Shown here: positions 17,379 to 25,357 of the stretch, in pieces
How positions within the stretch are numbered: the first letter of the stretch is position 1
Layout of the letters: the number at the start of each line of letters is the position of its first letter
Assembly: GCF_027920545.1 (NCBI RefSeq)
Contig: NZ_CP115859.1
Span: 2,040,001 to 2,104,000 of the forward strand
Direction of reading: 5' to 3'
Origin: Chryseobacterium camelliae
Lineage (GTDB): Bacteria; Bacteroidota; Bacteroidia; Flavobacteriales; Weeksellaceae
Length of the DNA: 64,000 nt
The notes under the pieces: model-generated
Seen by the model: only the letters and a program-made list of their open reading frames with translations
What the model was told of the DNA's origin: nothing
The model's database searches: none
Program-made: the position numbers and the translations under genes

Positions 17379-19532
17379 TTAATCAACTATCTTAAAGTCC
17401 AACTGCTTTTGAATCAGGTTTGCTTTTACCACTTTGATCTGAACCTGATCTCCCAACTGATATTTTTTACCGTGTTTCATTCCATATACAGCATGCGTTT
17501 TGGCATCAAACATATAGGAATCATCCACTAAATCTCTCAATTTAATAAGGCCTTCCGCGCCGTTTTCAGGAATTTCTACCCAAAAACCAAATTCTGCAAC
17601 TCCGGAAATCACACCATTGAAAGTTTCTCCCAAATGTTTTTCCATAAATTTCACCTGCATAAACTTGATGGAATCTCTTTCCGCATCAGCTGCCAATCTT
17701 TCCATGGAACTGCAATGTTTAGCTTTTTCTTCAAGATCTGCTTTGTTTGGAGATTTACCGCCATCTAAATAATGCTGCAACAATCTATGGGCAATCAAAT
17801 CCGGATAACGACGGATAGGAGAGGTGAAGTGGCTGTAGTAATCAAAACCAAGACCGTAGTGACCAATAGGTTCCGTAGAATACACCGCTTTGCTCATGCT
17901 TCGCATTGCCAATGTTTCGATCATATTTTCTTCGCCTTTACCTTTTACATCGTGCAATAATCTGTTTAAAGATTCAGCAACCTTTTTGGTGTTGGCAAGA
18001 TCCATTTTATATCCGAAAGTGGAGACAAAATCTCTCAAAGACTCTAGCTTTGCAGGATCCGGGTCATCGTGAATCCTATAAATAAAAGTATTTTGAGTAA
18101 TATCGCCTTTTTTATTTATTGAAACAAATTCCGAAACCTTTTTATTGGCCAGCAACATAAATTCTTCGATCAAATGGTTGGAATCCTTGCTTATTTTAAA
18201 ATACACTCCGATCGGTTCGTTGTTTTCATCCAGATTAAATCGAACTTCACTTCTGTCGAATGTGATCGCTCCGTTTTTGATTCTTTGCTGACGCATAATT
18301 TTCGCCAGTCTGTCTAAAACAAGGATCTCCTCCTTAAAATCTCCGTCTTTTCCTTCAATTCTTTCCTGGGCTTCTTCGTAGGTAAATCTTCTGTCGGAAT
18401 GAATAACCGTTCTTCCAAACCATTGCTTTTTGATTTCAGCATGATCATTCAATTCAAAAACAGCAGAGAATGTAAATTTATCTTCATGTGGGCGAAGAGA
18501 GCACACATCATTACTCAAAACTTCCGGAAGCATCGGTACAACACGATCTACCAAGTACACCGAAGTGGCTCTCTGATAAGCTTCATCATCCAAAATAGTT
18601 CCCGGAACAACATAATGAGACACATCTGCAATATGAACTCCGATTTCCCAATTTCCGTTTTCTAATTTTCTGATGGACAAGGCATCATCAAAATCTTTTG
18701 CATCTTTTGGATCTATGGTAAAAGTCGTAATTCCACGCATATCCCAACGTTTTGCAACTTCTTCATCGTTGATGCTTCTGTCGATCTTATCCGCATCTCT
18801 TTCTACTTCTTCAGGGAATTCATAAGGTAAGCCGTATTCCGCAAGAATAGAGTGGATTTCAGTTTCGTGCTCACCCGGAGCTCCTAAAACCTGAATAATT
18901 TCACCTTCAGGATTTTTATCTCCCGGTTTCCATTCTGTCATTTTTACAATCACCTTATCGCCGTCTTCAGCACCTCCGAACTTTCCTTTTGGAATAAAAA
19001 TATCCGTATTGATTGTTTTTTTATCACAAACAACAAATCCAAAATCTTTATGAGTAACCACCTGTAAAGTTCCCACAAATTCGGTTCTGGTTCTTTCCAA
19101 CACTTCCAACACAGAGCCTTCCAGTTTTTTTCCTTTGTACGTATAGGTTACAATTAAAACTTTATCTCCCTGTAACGCATCTTTCACATTTTTCGAGTGA
19201 ATGAAGATGTCATCATTCAATCCTTCAACATTTACATAGGCATTTCCGGATTGATTGAAATCGATAATTCCAGTTAATGTTCCTTTTATATTAAGGTTGA
19301 TGATATATTTTCCTTTTTCAGTTTCTTTAATTCTTTCTGAAGCCTGAAGTTTATGTAAAGCCTGAATCACAAGCTCTCTCTGTCTTGGATTTTTATAATC
19401 TATTCCATCTGCAATCTGCTTATAATTATAGATTTTCGTGGAATTTTCATTCATAAAACGCAGGATCAATCTTCCGATTTCCATAAGTTTATGATCATTT
19501 TTCTGACTTATATATTTTCTTTTTTTTGCCAT
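17379..19532 (-). CDS. rnr: Ribonuclease R
   Basis: The 717-aa protein has the RNase R order: an N-terminal winged helix (LMEIGRLILRFMNENSTKIY), two cold-shock domains, and the RNB catalytic domain with TIDPKDAKDFDDALSI holding the metal-binding Asp residues. A C-terminal S1 domain follows (GVISGVAEFGFWVEIPENGA). It degrades structured RNA 3' to 5' and takes part in rRNA and mRNA quality control. It lacks a long Lys-rich tail, ending KQLDFKIVD. The start ATG at 19532 gives MAKKRKYISQKND. Confidence 0.97.
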   Translation of the reverse strand: MAKKRKYISQKNDHKLMEIGRLILRFMNENSTKIYNYKQIADGIDYKNPRQRELVIQALHKLQASERIKETEKGKYIINLNIKGTLTGIIDFNQSGNAYVNVEGLNDDIFIHSKNVKDALQGDKVLIVTYTYKGKKLEGSVLEVLERTRTEFVGTLQVVTHKDFGFVVCDKKTINTDIFIPKGKFGGAEDGDKVIVKMTEWKPGDKNPEGEIIQVLGAPGEHETEIHSILAEYGLPYEFPEEVERDADKIDRSINDEEVAKRWDMRGITTFTIDPKDAKDFDDALSIRKLENGNWEIGVHIADVSHYVVPGTILDDEAYQRATSVYLVDRVVPMLPEVLSNDVCSLRPHEDKFTFSAVFELNDHAEIKKQWFGRTVIHSDRRFTYEEAQERIEGKDGDFKEEILVLDRLAKIMRQQRIKNGAITFDRSEVRFNLDENNEPIGVYFKISKDSNHLIEEFMLLANKKVSEFVSINKKGDITQNTFIYRIHDDPDPAKLESLRDFVSTFGYKMDLANTKKVAESLNRLLHDVKGKGEENMIETLAMRSMSKAVYSTEPIGHYGLGFDYYSHFTSPIRRYPDLIAHRLLQHYLDGGKSPNKADLEEKAKHCSSMERLAADAERDSIKFMQVKFMEKHLGETFNGVISGVAEFGFWVEIPENGAEGLIKLRDLVDDSYMFDAKTHAVYGMKHGKKYQLGDQVQIKVVKANLIQKQLDFKIVD

Positions 19533-19579
19533 ATTAATATAGTATTGTTTGAATTAAAAATATTATTAGATTTTGGTTT

Positions 19580-20704
19580 TTAATAAAATAAATTGGTGTA
19601 TTTCCTAAAAATGTACAACCTATCTCTTTTTGAGCCCGTCATTTCCTTTATTATTTCTAATTTTTCTAATTCTTCTAAAAGTTTATATACAGAAGGAAGT
19701 GATAATCCGGTTACTTCTTTGGCTTTCTGTGCATCAAATATTGGATGCTGATACAAATGTGTAATTAATGCATTTGCTTTATTTGCTCTATTTCCTAAGG
19801 CTTGAACTTTGTTATCAACTTCTTTTTGTAGCTTCAAGATACTGTCAAATGTTGTAATCCCTTTTTTAGCAGTTTCAATAATTCCTACCAAAAAAAATTT
19901 AAACCATTGTATAATATCATTTTTTTCCCTTACTCTCATTAGATTATCATAATATAACGTTCTGTTTCTTTCAAAAAAAGCAGATAGATATAGTATTGGT
20001 TTTTTTAAAATCCCTTTTTCCACAAGATAAAGAGTAATCATCAATCTTCCTACTCTTCCGTTTCCATCTAAAAAGGGATGGATAGTTTCAAACTGATAAT
20101 GAATTAAAGCTATCTTTAGCAGTTCAGGAAAAAAATAATCTTCGTTATGCACAAATTTTTCCAGATCATTCATATAATCATTAATCGTAGAATATACTGG
20201 TGGAATAAAGGTTGCATCACTCAAACTTGCTCCTCCAATCCAATTTTGACTGGTTCTGAACTCTCCAGGAAGTTTATGCTTTCCTCTGACTCCTTGTAAT
20301 AATATTTTATGAGTTTCTTTGATCATTCTCGAAGAGAAAGGTAATTTTTCTAGATTCGAAATTGCAGAATTCAAGGCTGTTATATAATTCTGGACTTCTT
20401 CCCAATCATCTCTTTTTTCTTCTGATAAATCCTCTTTTTCCAATAAAGCTTCTTCAATATTTGTCTTTGTTCCTTCAATTTTACTTGATTCCGTTGCTTC
20501 TTTAAGAACGTGCATACTTATAAAAAGATCAATATTCGGGATATATTCCGAATACATATCTAATCTGCCTATTTGTCTATCTGCCTGACTAAGAAGATTT
20601 AAAAGATCCATATCTTCCAAAGTCCATTTTTTATTAATAAACTCCGGTTGAAAACTTTTATATGAATTTTGTTTAATGTAAATCCCTGCCTTGAAATCCT
20701 TCAT
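19580..20704 (-). CDS. Fic family protein (class II, self-inhibited) with C-terminal winged helix
   Basis: The 374-aa protein has the Fic motif HPFLDGNGRVGR at residues 209-220, with His209 as catalytic base for AMP transfer from ATP. An N-terminal inhibitory motif S73-x3-E77-G78 (ESSKIEGT) marks class II Fic proteins. The C-terminus (ITHLYQHPIFDAQKAKEVTG, LSLPSVYKLLEELEKLEIIK) is a winged helix-turn-helix. Target proteins are unknown. The promoter region contains two nearly identical palindromic boxes, so autoregulation by the winged helix is plausible. The ATG at 20704 is preferred over an in-frame TTG at 20722. Confidence 0.92.
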   Translation of the reverse strand: MKDFKAGIYIKQNSYKSFQPEFINKKWTLEDMDLLNLLSQADRQIGRLDMYSEYIPNIDLFISMHVLKEATESSKIEGTKTNIEEALLEKEDLSEEKRDDWEEVQNYITALNSAISNLEKLPFSSRMIKETHKILLQGVRGKHKLPGEFRTSQNWIGGASLSDATFIPPVYSTINDYMNDLEKFVHNEDYFFPELLKIALIHYQFETIHPFLDGNGRVGRLMITLYLVEKGILKKPILYLSAFFERNRTLYYDNLMRVREKNDIIQWFKFFLVGIIETAKKGITTFDSILKLQKEVDNKVQALGNRANKANALITHLYQHPIFDAQKAKEVTGLSLPSVYKLLEELEKLEIIKEMTGSKRDRLYIFRKYTNLFY

Positions 20705-20736
20705 GAGAAAAAATTTAACCAAAGATAATTATTATT

Positions 20737-20820
20737 TAAGTTTTTACCATTTTTTTTAATTAGTGAAATTCACTAATTAAGTTTTTACCATTTTTTTTAA
20801 TTAGTATTATAGCTAATTAA
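20737..20820. promoter_or_regulatory. Duplicated palindromic box in the fic promoter
   Basis: A 28-bp sequence occurs identically at 20737-20764 and 20778-20805 (period 41 bp). Each copy runs into a palindrome. The first, at 20756-20780, has 12-bp perfect arms TTAATTAGTGAA and its complement around one base. The second, at 20797-20820, has 8-bp arms TTAATTAG and CTAATTAA around 8 bp. The array ends 33 bp upstream of the fic ATG. It looks like a two-site operator. Confidence 0.65.
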
Positions 20821-21014
20821 CTTTATTATGATAATATTATCGATTTTATCCTCCCTTACAATGGAAGATTGGCTTTGTATAAAATTACTACAAATATTGG
20901 AGAAGAGGGGAGAAAACCTTCTATTAAATTTTTAAAATATAAAAGGATTCTATGGGAAATAATAGACTGGTAAATTCTATTGGACAATGCAAAGGTATAA
21001 AATAAAAAATAAAT
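20821..21014. other. Gene-free spacer between fic and rpiB
   Basis: About 190 bp of AT-rich DNA without a convincing reading frame. It would contain the rest of the fic promoter. I see no RNA gene here. The rpiB terminator follows at 21015. Confidence 0.5.
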
Positions 21015-21042
21015 AAGGCTTGTAATATGATTTACAAGCCTT
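21015..21042 (-). terminator. Intrinsic terminator of rpiB
   Basis: AAGGCTTGTAA (21015-21025) pairs with TTACAAGCCTT (21032-21042) around a 6-nt loop; on the minus strand it is followed by a T-rich tail. It begins 8 nt past the rpiB stop. Confidence 0.85.
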
Positions 21043-21050
21043 TATTGTTT

Positions 21051-21485
21051 TTAGCAAACTGCGATTTTATCAACTCTGTTCTGGTGTCTTCCACCTTCAA
21101 AATTTGTAGAAAGAAATTTGTTTGCAATTTCTATCGCTACTTCTTTTGCAATGAATCTTGCCGGGATTGAAATCATATTGGCATCATTATGCTGTCTTGC
21201 CAATTCAGCAATTTCAGGCATCCAGCAAAGCGCGCAACGGATTTTCTGGTGTTTATTGGCAGTAATCTGAACTCCGTTTCCGCTTCCGCAGATTAAAATT
21301 CCAAGTTCATTTTCTCCGTTTTCTACTGAAGTCGCTGCAGGATGTACAAAATCCGGATAATCAACACTGTCTGTAGAAAAAGTTCCGAAATCCTGAACTT
21401 CAAAGTTTTCTTCTAAATGTTTGATCAGGATCTGTTTGTATTCAAAACCCGCATGATCTCCTGCAATAGCAATTTTTCTTTTCAT
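21051..21485 (-). CDS. rpiB: Ribose 5-phosphate isomerase B
   Basis: The 144-aa protein begins MKRKIAIAGDHAGFEYKQIL and has the phosphate loop ICGSGNGVQITANK and CCWMPEIAELARQHNDANMI, all typical of RpiB/LacAB. It interconverts ribulose 5-phosphate and ribose 5-phosphate in the pentose phosphate pathway. Length is normal. It stands alone, with its own terminator. Its upstream side is the 1.2-kb gene-free region that holds the putative replication origin. Confidence 0.95.
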   Translation of the reverse strand: MKRKIAIAGDHAGFEYKQILIKHLEENFEVQDFGTFSTDSVDYPDFVHPAATSVENGENELGILICGSGNGVQITANKHQKIRCALCWMPEIAELARQHNDANMISIPARFIAKEVAIEIANKFLSTNFEGGRHQNRVDKIAVC

Positions 21486-22059
21486 TTTTACTTTTATTTT
21501 TATCTACTGTAATTAATTCTTTTTGGCAAAGTTACGTTAAATCCGAATTTAATCAACTTTGTTTCATTAGGTTTTATATTAAATTCCAAGTAAGAAATCC
21601 TGAGCTTTCATTCCTGAGCCATACTGTCAGCATTTATTACTTATACTTCAGCTGTTGAGGGTGAATCTGATCTATAGTTTAGGATTATGTTATTATCCCT
21701 ATTATTTTTAATCATTGTTTGTAAAATAACCTCAAATTTCCCTATCACCTATATCTTTAGTTTTATTGTCTTTTAATTCTCTTTTCCAAATACTCCTGAA
21801 TCAATTACTAAAAACAAATCAGTATTTCATTAGTTAAGTAACTGAGATTAATTTTCACAGTTTTGATTAGTATATTTCTCCATACAAAAACCCGTATTGT
21901 ATGAAGATTATCTGGAGAAAAGGATTGTTTTATAATTCCACTGTTGCAATAGATTCTTACCTCTTTTATATTGAAGTGATCACTATATAATTTTCCTGCC
22001 CAAAGCACCTGAAAACAACAATAATAAAGCCATTAGGTTGATTTTCAACCTATTTATTT
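21486..22059. other. Gene-free region left of the putative origin
   Basis: About 570 bp of AT-rich DNA. The only reading frame of note (21808-22008, minus, 66 codons) has no recognisable family and a Cys/Ile/Lys composition expected of random AT-rich DNA, so I do not call it a gene. No tRNA-like fold or repeat stands out. Confidence 0.5.
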
Positions 22060-22440
22060 TTTAGAATTTGAAAATTTTCACTTATTAACGAATTGTTAGT
22101 TAAATTCTGATTAACTGTTAAAAGCATTGTGAATAAGTGTGGATAACTTCGCTAAAAATAATGTTTTTTTAATTCGTGAAAATTTGTAATGGAATTTCTT
22201 CCAAAAAAATTGATTCCCAATTTTTAAAAACTTTTTTTCAACTAATCATGAGATTTTCCATAAATCGGTTATTAATAAAGACAATTGGGGAAAAGTTATC
22301 AATATTTGTTAGTAACGAAGTGAAAAATCACATTTCCAGGAAATTATAATGTAAATAAAATGTGAATTGAATAAAAATTCCATGTTATGAAATTTTCATC
22401 AAAAAGTTATCCCCTAAACTCACATCACTCAACAACAATA
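22060..22440. other. oriC: Putative chromosomal replication origin (oriC)
   Basis: This AT-rich non-coding stretch holds a perfect DnaA box TGTGGATAA at 22138-22146. Directly beside it, 1 nt away in the same orientation, is TGTGAATAA (22128-22136), one mismatch from consensus. Two weaker boxes on the other strand are TTATCAATA (22296-22304) and TTATCCCCT (22407-22415). All but the TGTGAATAA box share an AAGTTATC-type core. Tracts such as TTATTAACG and long A/T runs could unwind. Two parS sites lie 3-5 kb to the right, flanking mnmG (gidA), a gene often found at origins. Nearby genes fit a change of strand bias. Skew analysis has not been done. Confidence 0.55.
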
Positions 22441-22524
22441 GCGTATTCTTTTTTTTAAAAGAAAAAAAATGTTGATTAATGAGTGTTGGGTTTGCGGGAA
22501 ATTTTTTTGAAAACTTTTATCAGG

Positions 22525-22560
22525 TTGCGGCTTTTCAAAAATTTTAAAATCTTACATTTG
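22525..22560 (+). promoter_or_regulatory. Probable pgk promoter
   Basis: TACATTTG at 22553-22560 matches the Bacteroidetes -7 consensus TAnnTTTG. A TTG at 22525-22527 lies 25 nt upstream, slightly longer than the usual 17-23. The transcript would have a leader of about 100 nt, including an unusually GC-rich stretch at 22609-22650 with a CCCG-GAGG-CGGG hairpin. Confidence 0.5.
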
Positions 22561-22667
22561 TGAAAAGAAAAATTCAATGGTATTTGTGAAATTGGCTCTA
22601 CAAAATTTCCCGGAGGCGGGGAGTCTTGGAATGCAGGCTTCATGGGTATAGAAAATAAAAAGTATAT

Positions 22668-23858
22668 ATGAAAACAATCAATGACTTCAATTTTAATGGT
22701 AAAAAAGCTCTTGTAAGGGTAGATTTTAATGTTCCTCAGGATGATCAGCTGAAAGTAACAGATAATACAAGAATTGTTGCTGTAAAACCTACAGTTGATA
22801 AAATTCTTAAAGACGGAGGATCTGTAATTTTAATGGCTCACCTTGGAAGACCAAAAGGAGAAGTAAAAGATGAGTTTTCGTTGAGACATATTATAGAGGA
22901 AGTTTCTAATGTATTAGGTCAGGAAGTTAAGTTTGTAGACGAATGTGTAGGAGAAAAGGCTGAAAAAGCTGCTTCTGAGCTCAATTCGGGAGAGATCCTG
23001 TTATTAGAAAACCTTCGTTTTCATAATGAAGAAGAAAAAGGAGACGAGGTGTTTGCTGAGCAACTTTCAAAATTAGCCGATGCTTATGTAAATGATGCTT
23101 TCGGAACTGCACATAGAGCGCATGCTTCGACAGCTGTAATTGCTAAATTTTTTCCTTCAACTAAATTTTTCGGTTTATTGATAGCTAAAGAGCTTCAGGC
23201 GATCGATAAAGTTTTGAAAAGTGGGGAACGTCCTGTAACTGCGATACTTGGAGGATCTAAAGTTTCTACTAAAATTACTATTATAGAGAATGTTTTACCT
23301 GCAGTTGATAACTTAATTATCGGTGGCGGAATGGCATTTACATTTATCAAAGCTCTTGGGGGTAAGATCGGAAGCTCTTTAGTGGAAGAGGATAAATTAC
23401 CATTAGCTCTTGAAATTTTAGGAAAAGCTAAAGAGCATAATGTAAAAGTATACCTTCCTTCTGATGCGATCATCGCTGATAGTTTCAGTAACGATGCGGA
23501 AAGAAAAGAAGTAGATATCTATGCTATTCCTGAAGGATGGATGGGATTGGATGCAGGTGCAAGATCAAGAGATCAGTTTAATGATGTGTTGTTAAATTCA
23601 AGAACCATTCTTTGGAATGGCCCTATCGGAGTTTTTGAAATGTCAAACTTTGCCGGTGGAACTGTTGCTCTAGGAGATAGTATTGCTGAAGCAACGAGAC
23701 AAGGTGCTTTCTCTTTAGTGGGAGGAGGAGACAGTGTAGCTTTCGTAAAACAATTCGGTTACGGTGACAAAGTAAGTTATGTTTCTACCGGAGGAGGGGC
23801 AATGCTTGAAAGTCTGGAAGGTCTTGAACTTCCCGGTGTTGCTGCAATTAATAACTAA
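22668..23858 (+). CDS. pgk: Phosphoglycerate kinase
   Basis: The 396-aa protein is full length. It shows [22 protein letters not shown] for 3-phosphoglycerate binding, [23 protein letters not shown] and the nucleotide loop [15 protein letters not shown]. It makes ATP from 1,3-bisphosphoglycerate in glycolysis. The gene is the only rightward one between 13.7 and 33 kb and has its own promoter and terminator. Codons look highly adapted, in keeping with strong expression. Confidence 0.98.
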   Translation: MKTINDFNFNGKKALVRVDFNVPQDDQLKVTDNTRIVAVKPTVDKILKDGGSVILMAHLGRPKGEVKDEFSLRHIIEEVSNVLGQEVKFVDECVGEKAEKAASELNSGEILLLENLRFHNEEEKGDEVFAEQLSKLADAYVNDAFGTAHRAHASTAVIAKFFPSTKFFGLLIAKELQAIDKVLKSGERPVTAILGGSKVSTKITIIENVLPAVDNLIIGGGMAFTFIKALGGKIGSSLVEEDKLPLALEILGKAKEHNVKVYLPSDAIIADSFSNDAERKEVDIYAIPEGWMGLDAGARSRDQFNDVLLNSRTILWNGPIGVFEMSNFAGGTVALGDSIAEATRQGAFSLVGGGDSVAFVKQFGYGDKVSYVSTGGGAMLESLEGLELPGVAAINN

Positions 23859-23874
23859 GGCTAAAAAATACATT

Positions 23875-23906
23875 GAAAGTCTGCTATACAATAGCAGACT
23901 TTTATT
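23875..23906 (+). terminator. Intrinsic terminator of pgk
   Basis: AAAGTCTGCTA (23876-23886) pairs with TAGCAGACTTT (23892-23902) around TACAA and is followed by a T-rich run. Confidence 0.9.
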
Positions 23907-24023
23907 TTTCTATTCTAAATTTCCCAAATTTCTTTGGTATGTCTTTACTTTTGGCTGTTTGCTTTGCCTAAAATAAAATTTTCTTGAAAATTTTTGGGCT
24001 TTCTCTGTCTGTTGTACTGTATT

Positions 24024-24186
24024 ATTAATTAAAAATAAATCTATGCGATTCTCAGAGGCTTAGTTTATCCTTTTGGCTATAACCTAATTCCTGAATCAGT
24101 TTGATCTTTTCAAATTATACTATTTCATTTCTTCTGTATCGTATAGAAATTAATTAAAAAAAATCTATGAGATTCTCAGGCTCTTA
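24024..24186. repeat. Two imperfect direct repeats in the pgk-methyltransferase spacer
   Basis: A block of about 38 bp with ATTAATTAAAAA, then ATCTATG, then GATTCTCAG and CTTA, occurs at 24024-24062 and 24149-24186, about 125 bp apart. The rest of the 560-bp spacer (23907-24332) shows no gene. It may be a relic of a duplicated or mobile non-coding element. Confidence 0.45.
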
Positions 24187-24332
24187 ATTTTAGAAATAAA
24201 ATATTTTCTTTTTCTACTCATTAGATTACTTATTAACATATTACCCATATTTTTAAAGATTAATATTTAGTTTTTATATTTTAGAAAAATATTAATTTGA
24301 AAATAGAGTAGGGGGATTGGTTTAACAAAATA

Positions 24333-24360
24333 AAAAACTCAGAAATTTTTCTGAGTTTTT
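24333..24360. terminator. Bidirectional intrinsic terminator
   Basis: AAAAACTCAG (24333-24342) pairs with CTGAGTTTTT (24351-24360) with an A/T loop that can extend the stem. It lies 60 nt beyond the stop of the leftward methyltransferase gene. Confidence 0.75.
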
Positions 24361-24419
24361 AGTTTTTGTACTGAAAATGTGAAAAACTGACCCTTAGAAA
24401 TAGGTCAAAAATCGATTTT

Positions 24420-25241
24420 CTATTTTTTTTCGATAATATAGATCAAACTTGAAAATTCGTTAGAAAAAAGGGCTTTTACGTTGGAAATCGTTCCGTAGAT
24501 CATTGCTTTTAGCCAAAATAGAGATGATTTCTTGTATTTTTCGCTTAACATCGAAATATAATAGGAGTCAAGAACCAGTGGTTTTATTTTTCTCATTTTC
24601 CAACCTGGTTTCTTTGCAATCAGATTTTCCATTCCGCTTTTTGAGAAATGGTAGATGTGTCTTGGTACATCATAAGCCGCCCAATATTCTTTATAATGTT
24701 TTGCATCGTAAGAAGTAGGGTTGGGAACTGCGATAATTAACAGTCCTTTTTCTTTTAATTTATTATTGAAAATATTAAGCATTTCATCCTGATTTTCCAC
24801 GTGCTCGAAGACATGCCAAAGAGTAATTGCATCTAAACTTTGATCTTCAATAGTATTAATATTATCTAAAATGGCAGCTTTTGAAATCTTATTTTTTGCT
24901 GCTTTTCTGGCATCTGAATCCGGTTCAAACCCAAAAGTTTCAAAATCATTTTCTATGAATTTTACAAATTCTCCGGCACCACATCCATAATCCAATACCC
25001 TTGAACCTTTATTAATTCTGTCCAGCAATATTGTTTTTTTGTACTGTAAATTGAATGACTGTAAAAATTTGTAAAGCTTTTCTTTTAAACTTCCTGAATC
25101 CTGATGATGGGAAATATAATCTTCACTTTCATAATATTTGGAAATATTGGATGGAATAGGGGAGGTTTTGAATACTCCTTTTGTTTCTGTTTCTTTGATT
25201 TCAAATATTTCCTGTGAAAGAAAATGATCTTTTATTTTCAT
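24420..25241 (-). CDS. Class I SAM-dependent methyltransferase
   Basis: The 273-aa protein has the SAM-binding loop RVLDYGCGAGEFVKFIE, then FGFEPDSDARKAAK, ITLWHVFEHVENQDEMLN and LIIAVPNPTSYDAKHYKEYW, a Methyltransf_23/UbiG-like pattern often seen in surface-polysaccharide or lipid methylation. The substrate is unknown. Transcribed leftward from a region just beyond a parS site, it is probably a separate unit from mnmG. Confidence 0.87.
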   Translation of the reverse strand: MKIKDHFLSQEIFEIKETETKGVFKTSPIPSNISKYYESEDYISHHQDSGSLKEKLYKFLQSFNLQYKKTILLDRINKGSRVLDYGCGAGEFVKFIENDFETFGFEPDSDARKAAKNKISKAAILDNINTIEDQSLDAITLWHVFEHVENQDEMLNIFNNKLKEKGLLIIAVPNPTSYDAKHYKEYWAAYDVPRHIYHFSKSGMENLIAKKPGWKMRKIKPLVLDSYYISMLSEKYKKSSLFWLKAMIYGTISNVKALFSNEFSSLIYIIEKK

Positions 25242-25333
25242 TGAATTTGTTTCTTTTAACTCATAAAAATTAAGATATTTAGAGTTTTAGAATAAGCTCA
25301 TAAATACCTTAATTTTCGTTTTTATTTTATCTA

Positions 25334-25349
25334 TGTTTCACGTGAAACA
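25334..25349. other. parS: parS centromere site (downstream of mnmG)
   Basis: TGTTTCACGTGAAACA is a perfect 16-bp palindrome identical to the broadly conserved chromosomal parS consensus bound by ParB. It lies 9 nt beyond the mnmG stop codon, between mnmG and the methyltransferase gene. Confidence 0.9.
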
Positions 25350-25357
25350 TTTTGTAT

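Noticed and set aside
20737..20820. Direct repeats before fic considered as a CRISPR array
   Set aside because: Only two copies, each running into a palindrome, no further spacer-repeat units and no cas genes nearby.
21808..22008. 66-codon reading frame on the minus strand in the rpiB-pgk spacer
   Set aside because: Composition is typical of random AT-rich sequence, there is no domain or signal, and it lies inside the non-coding region near the proposed origin.
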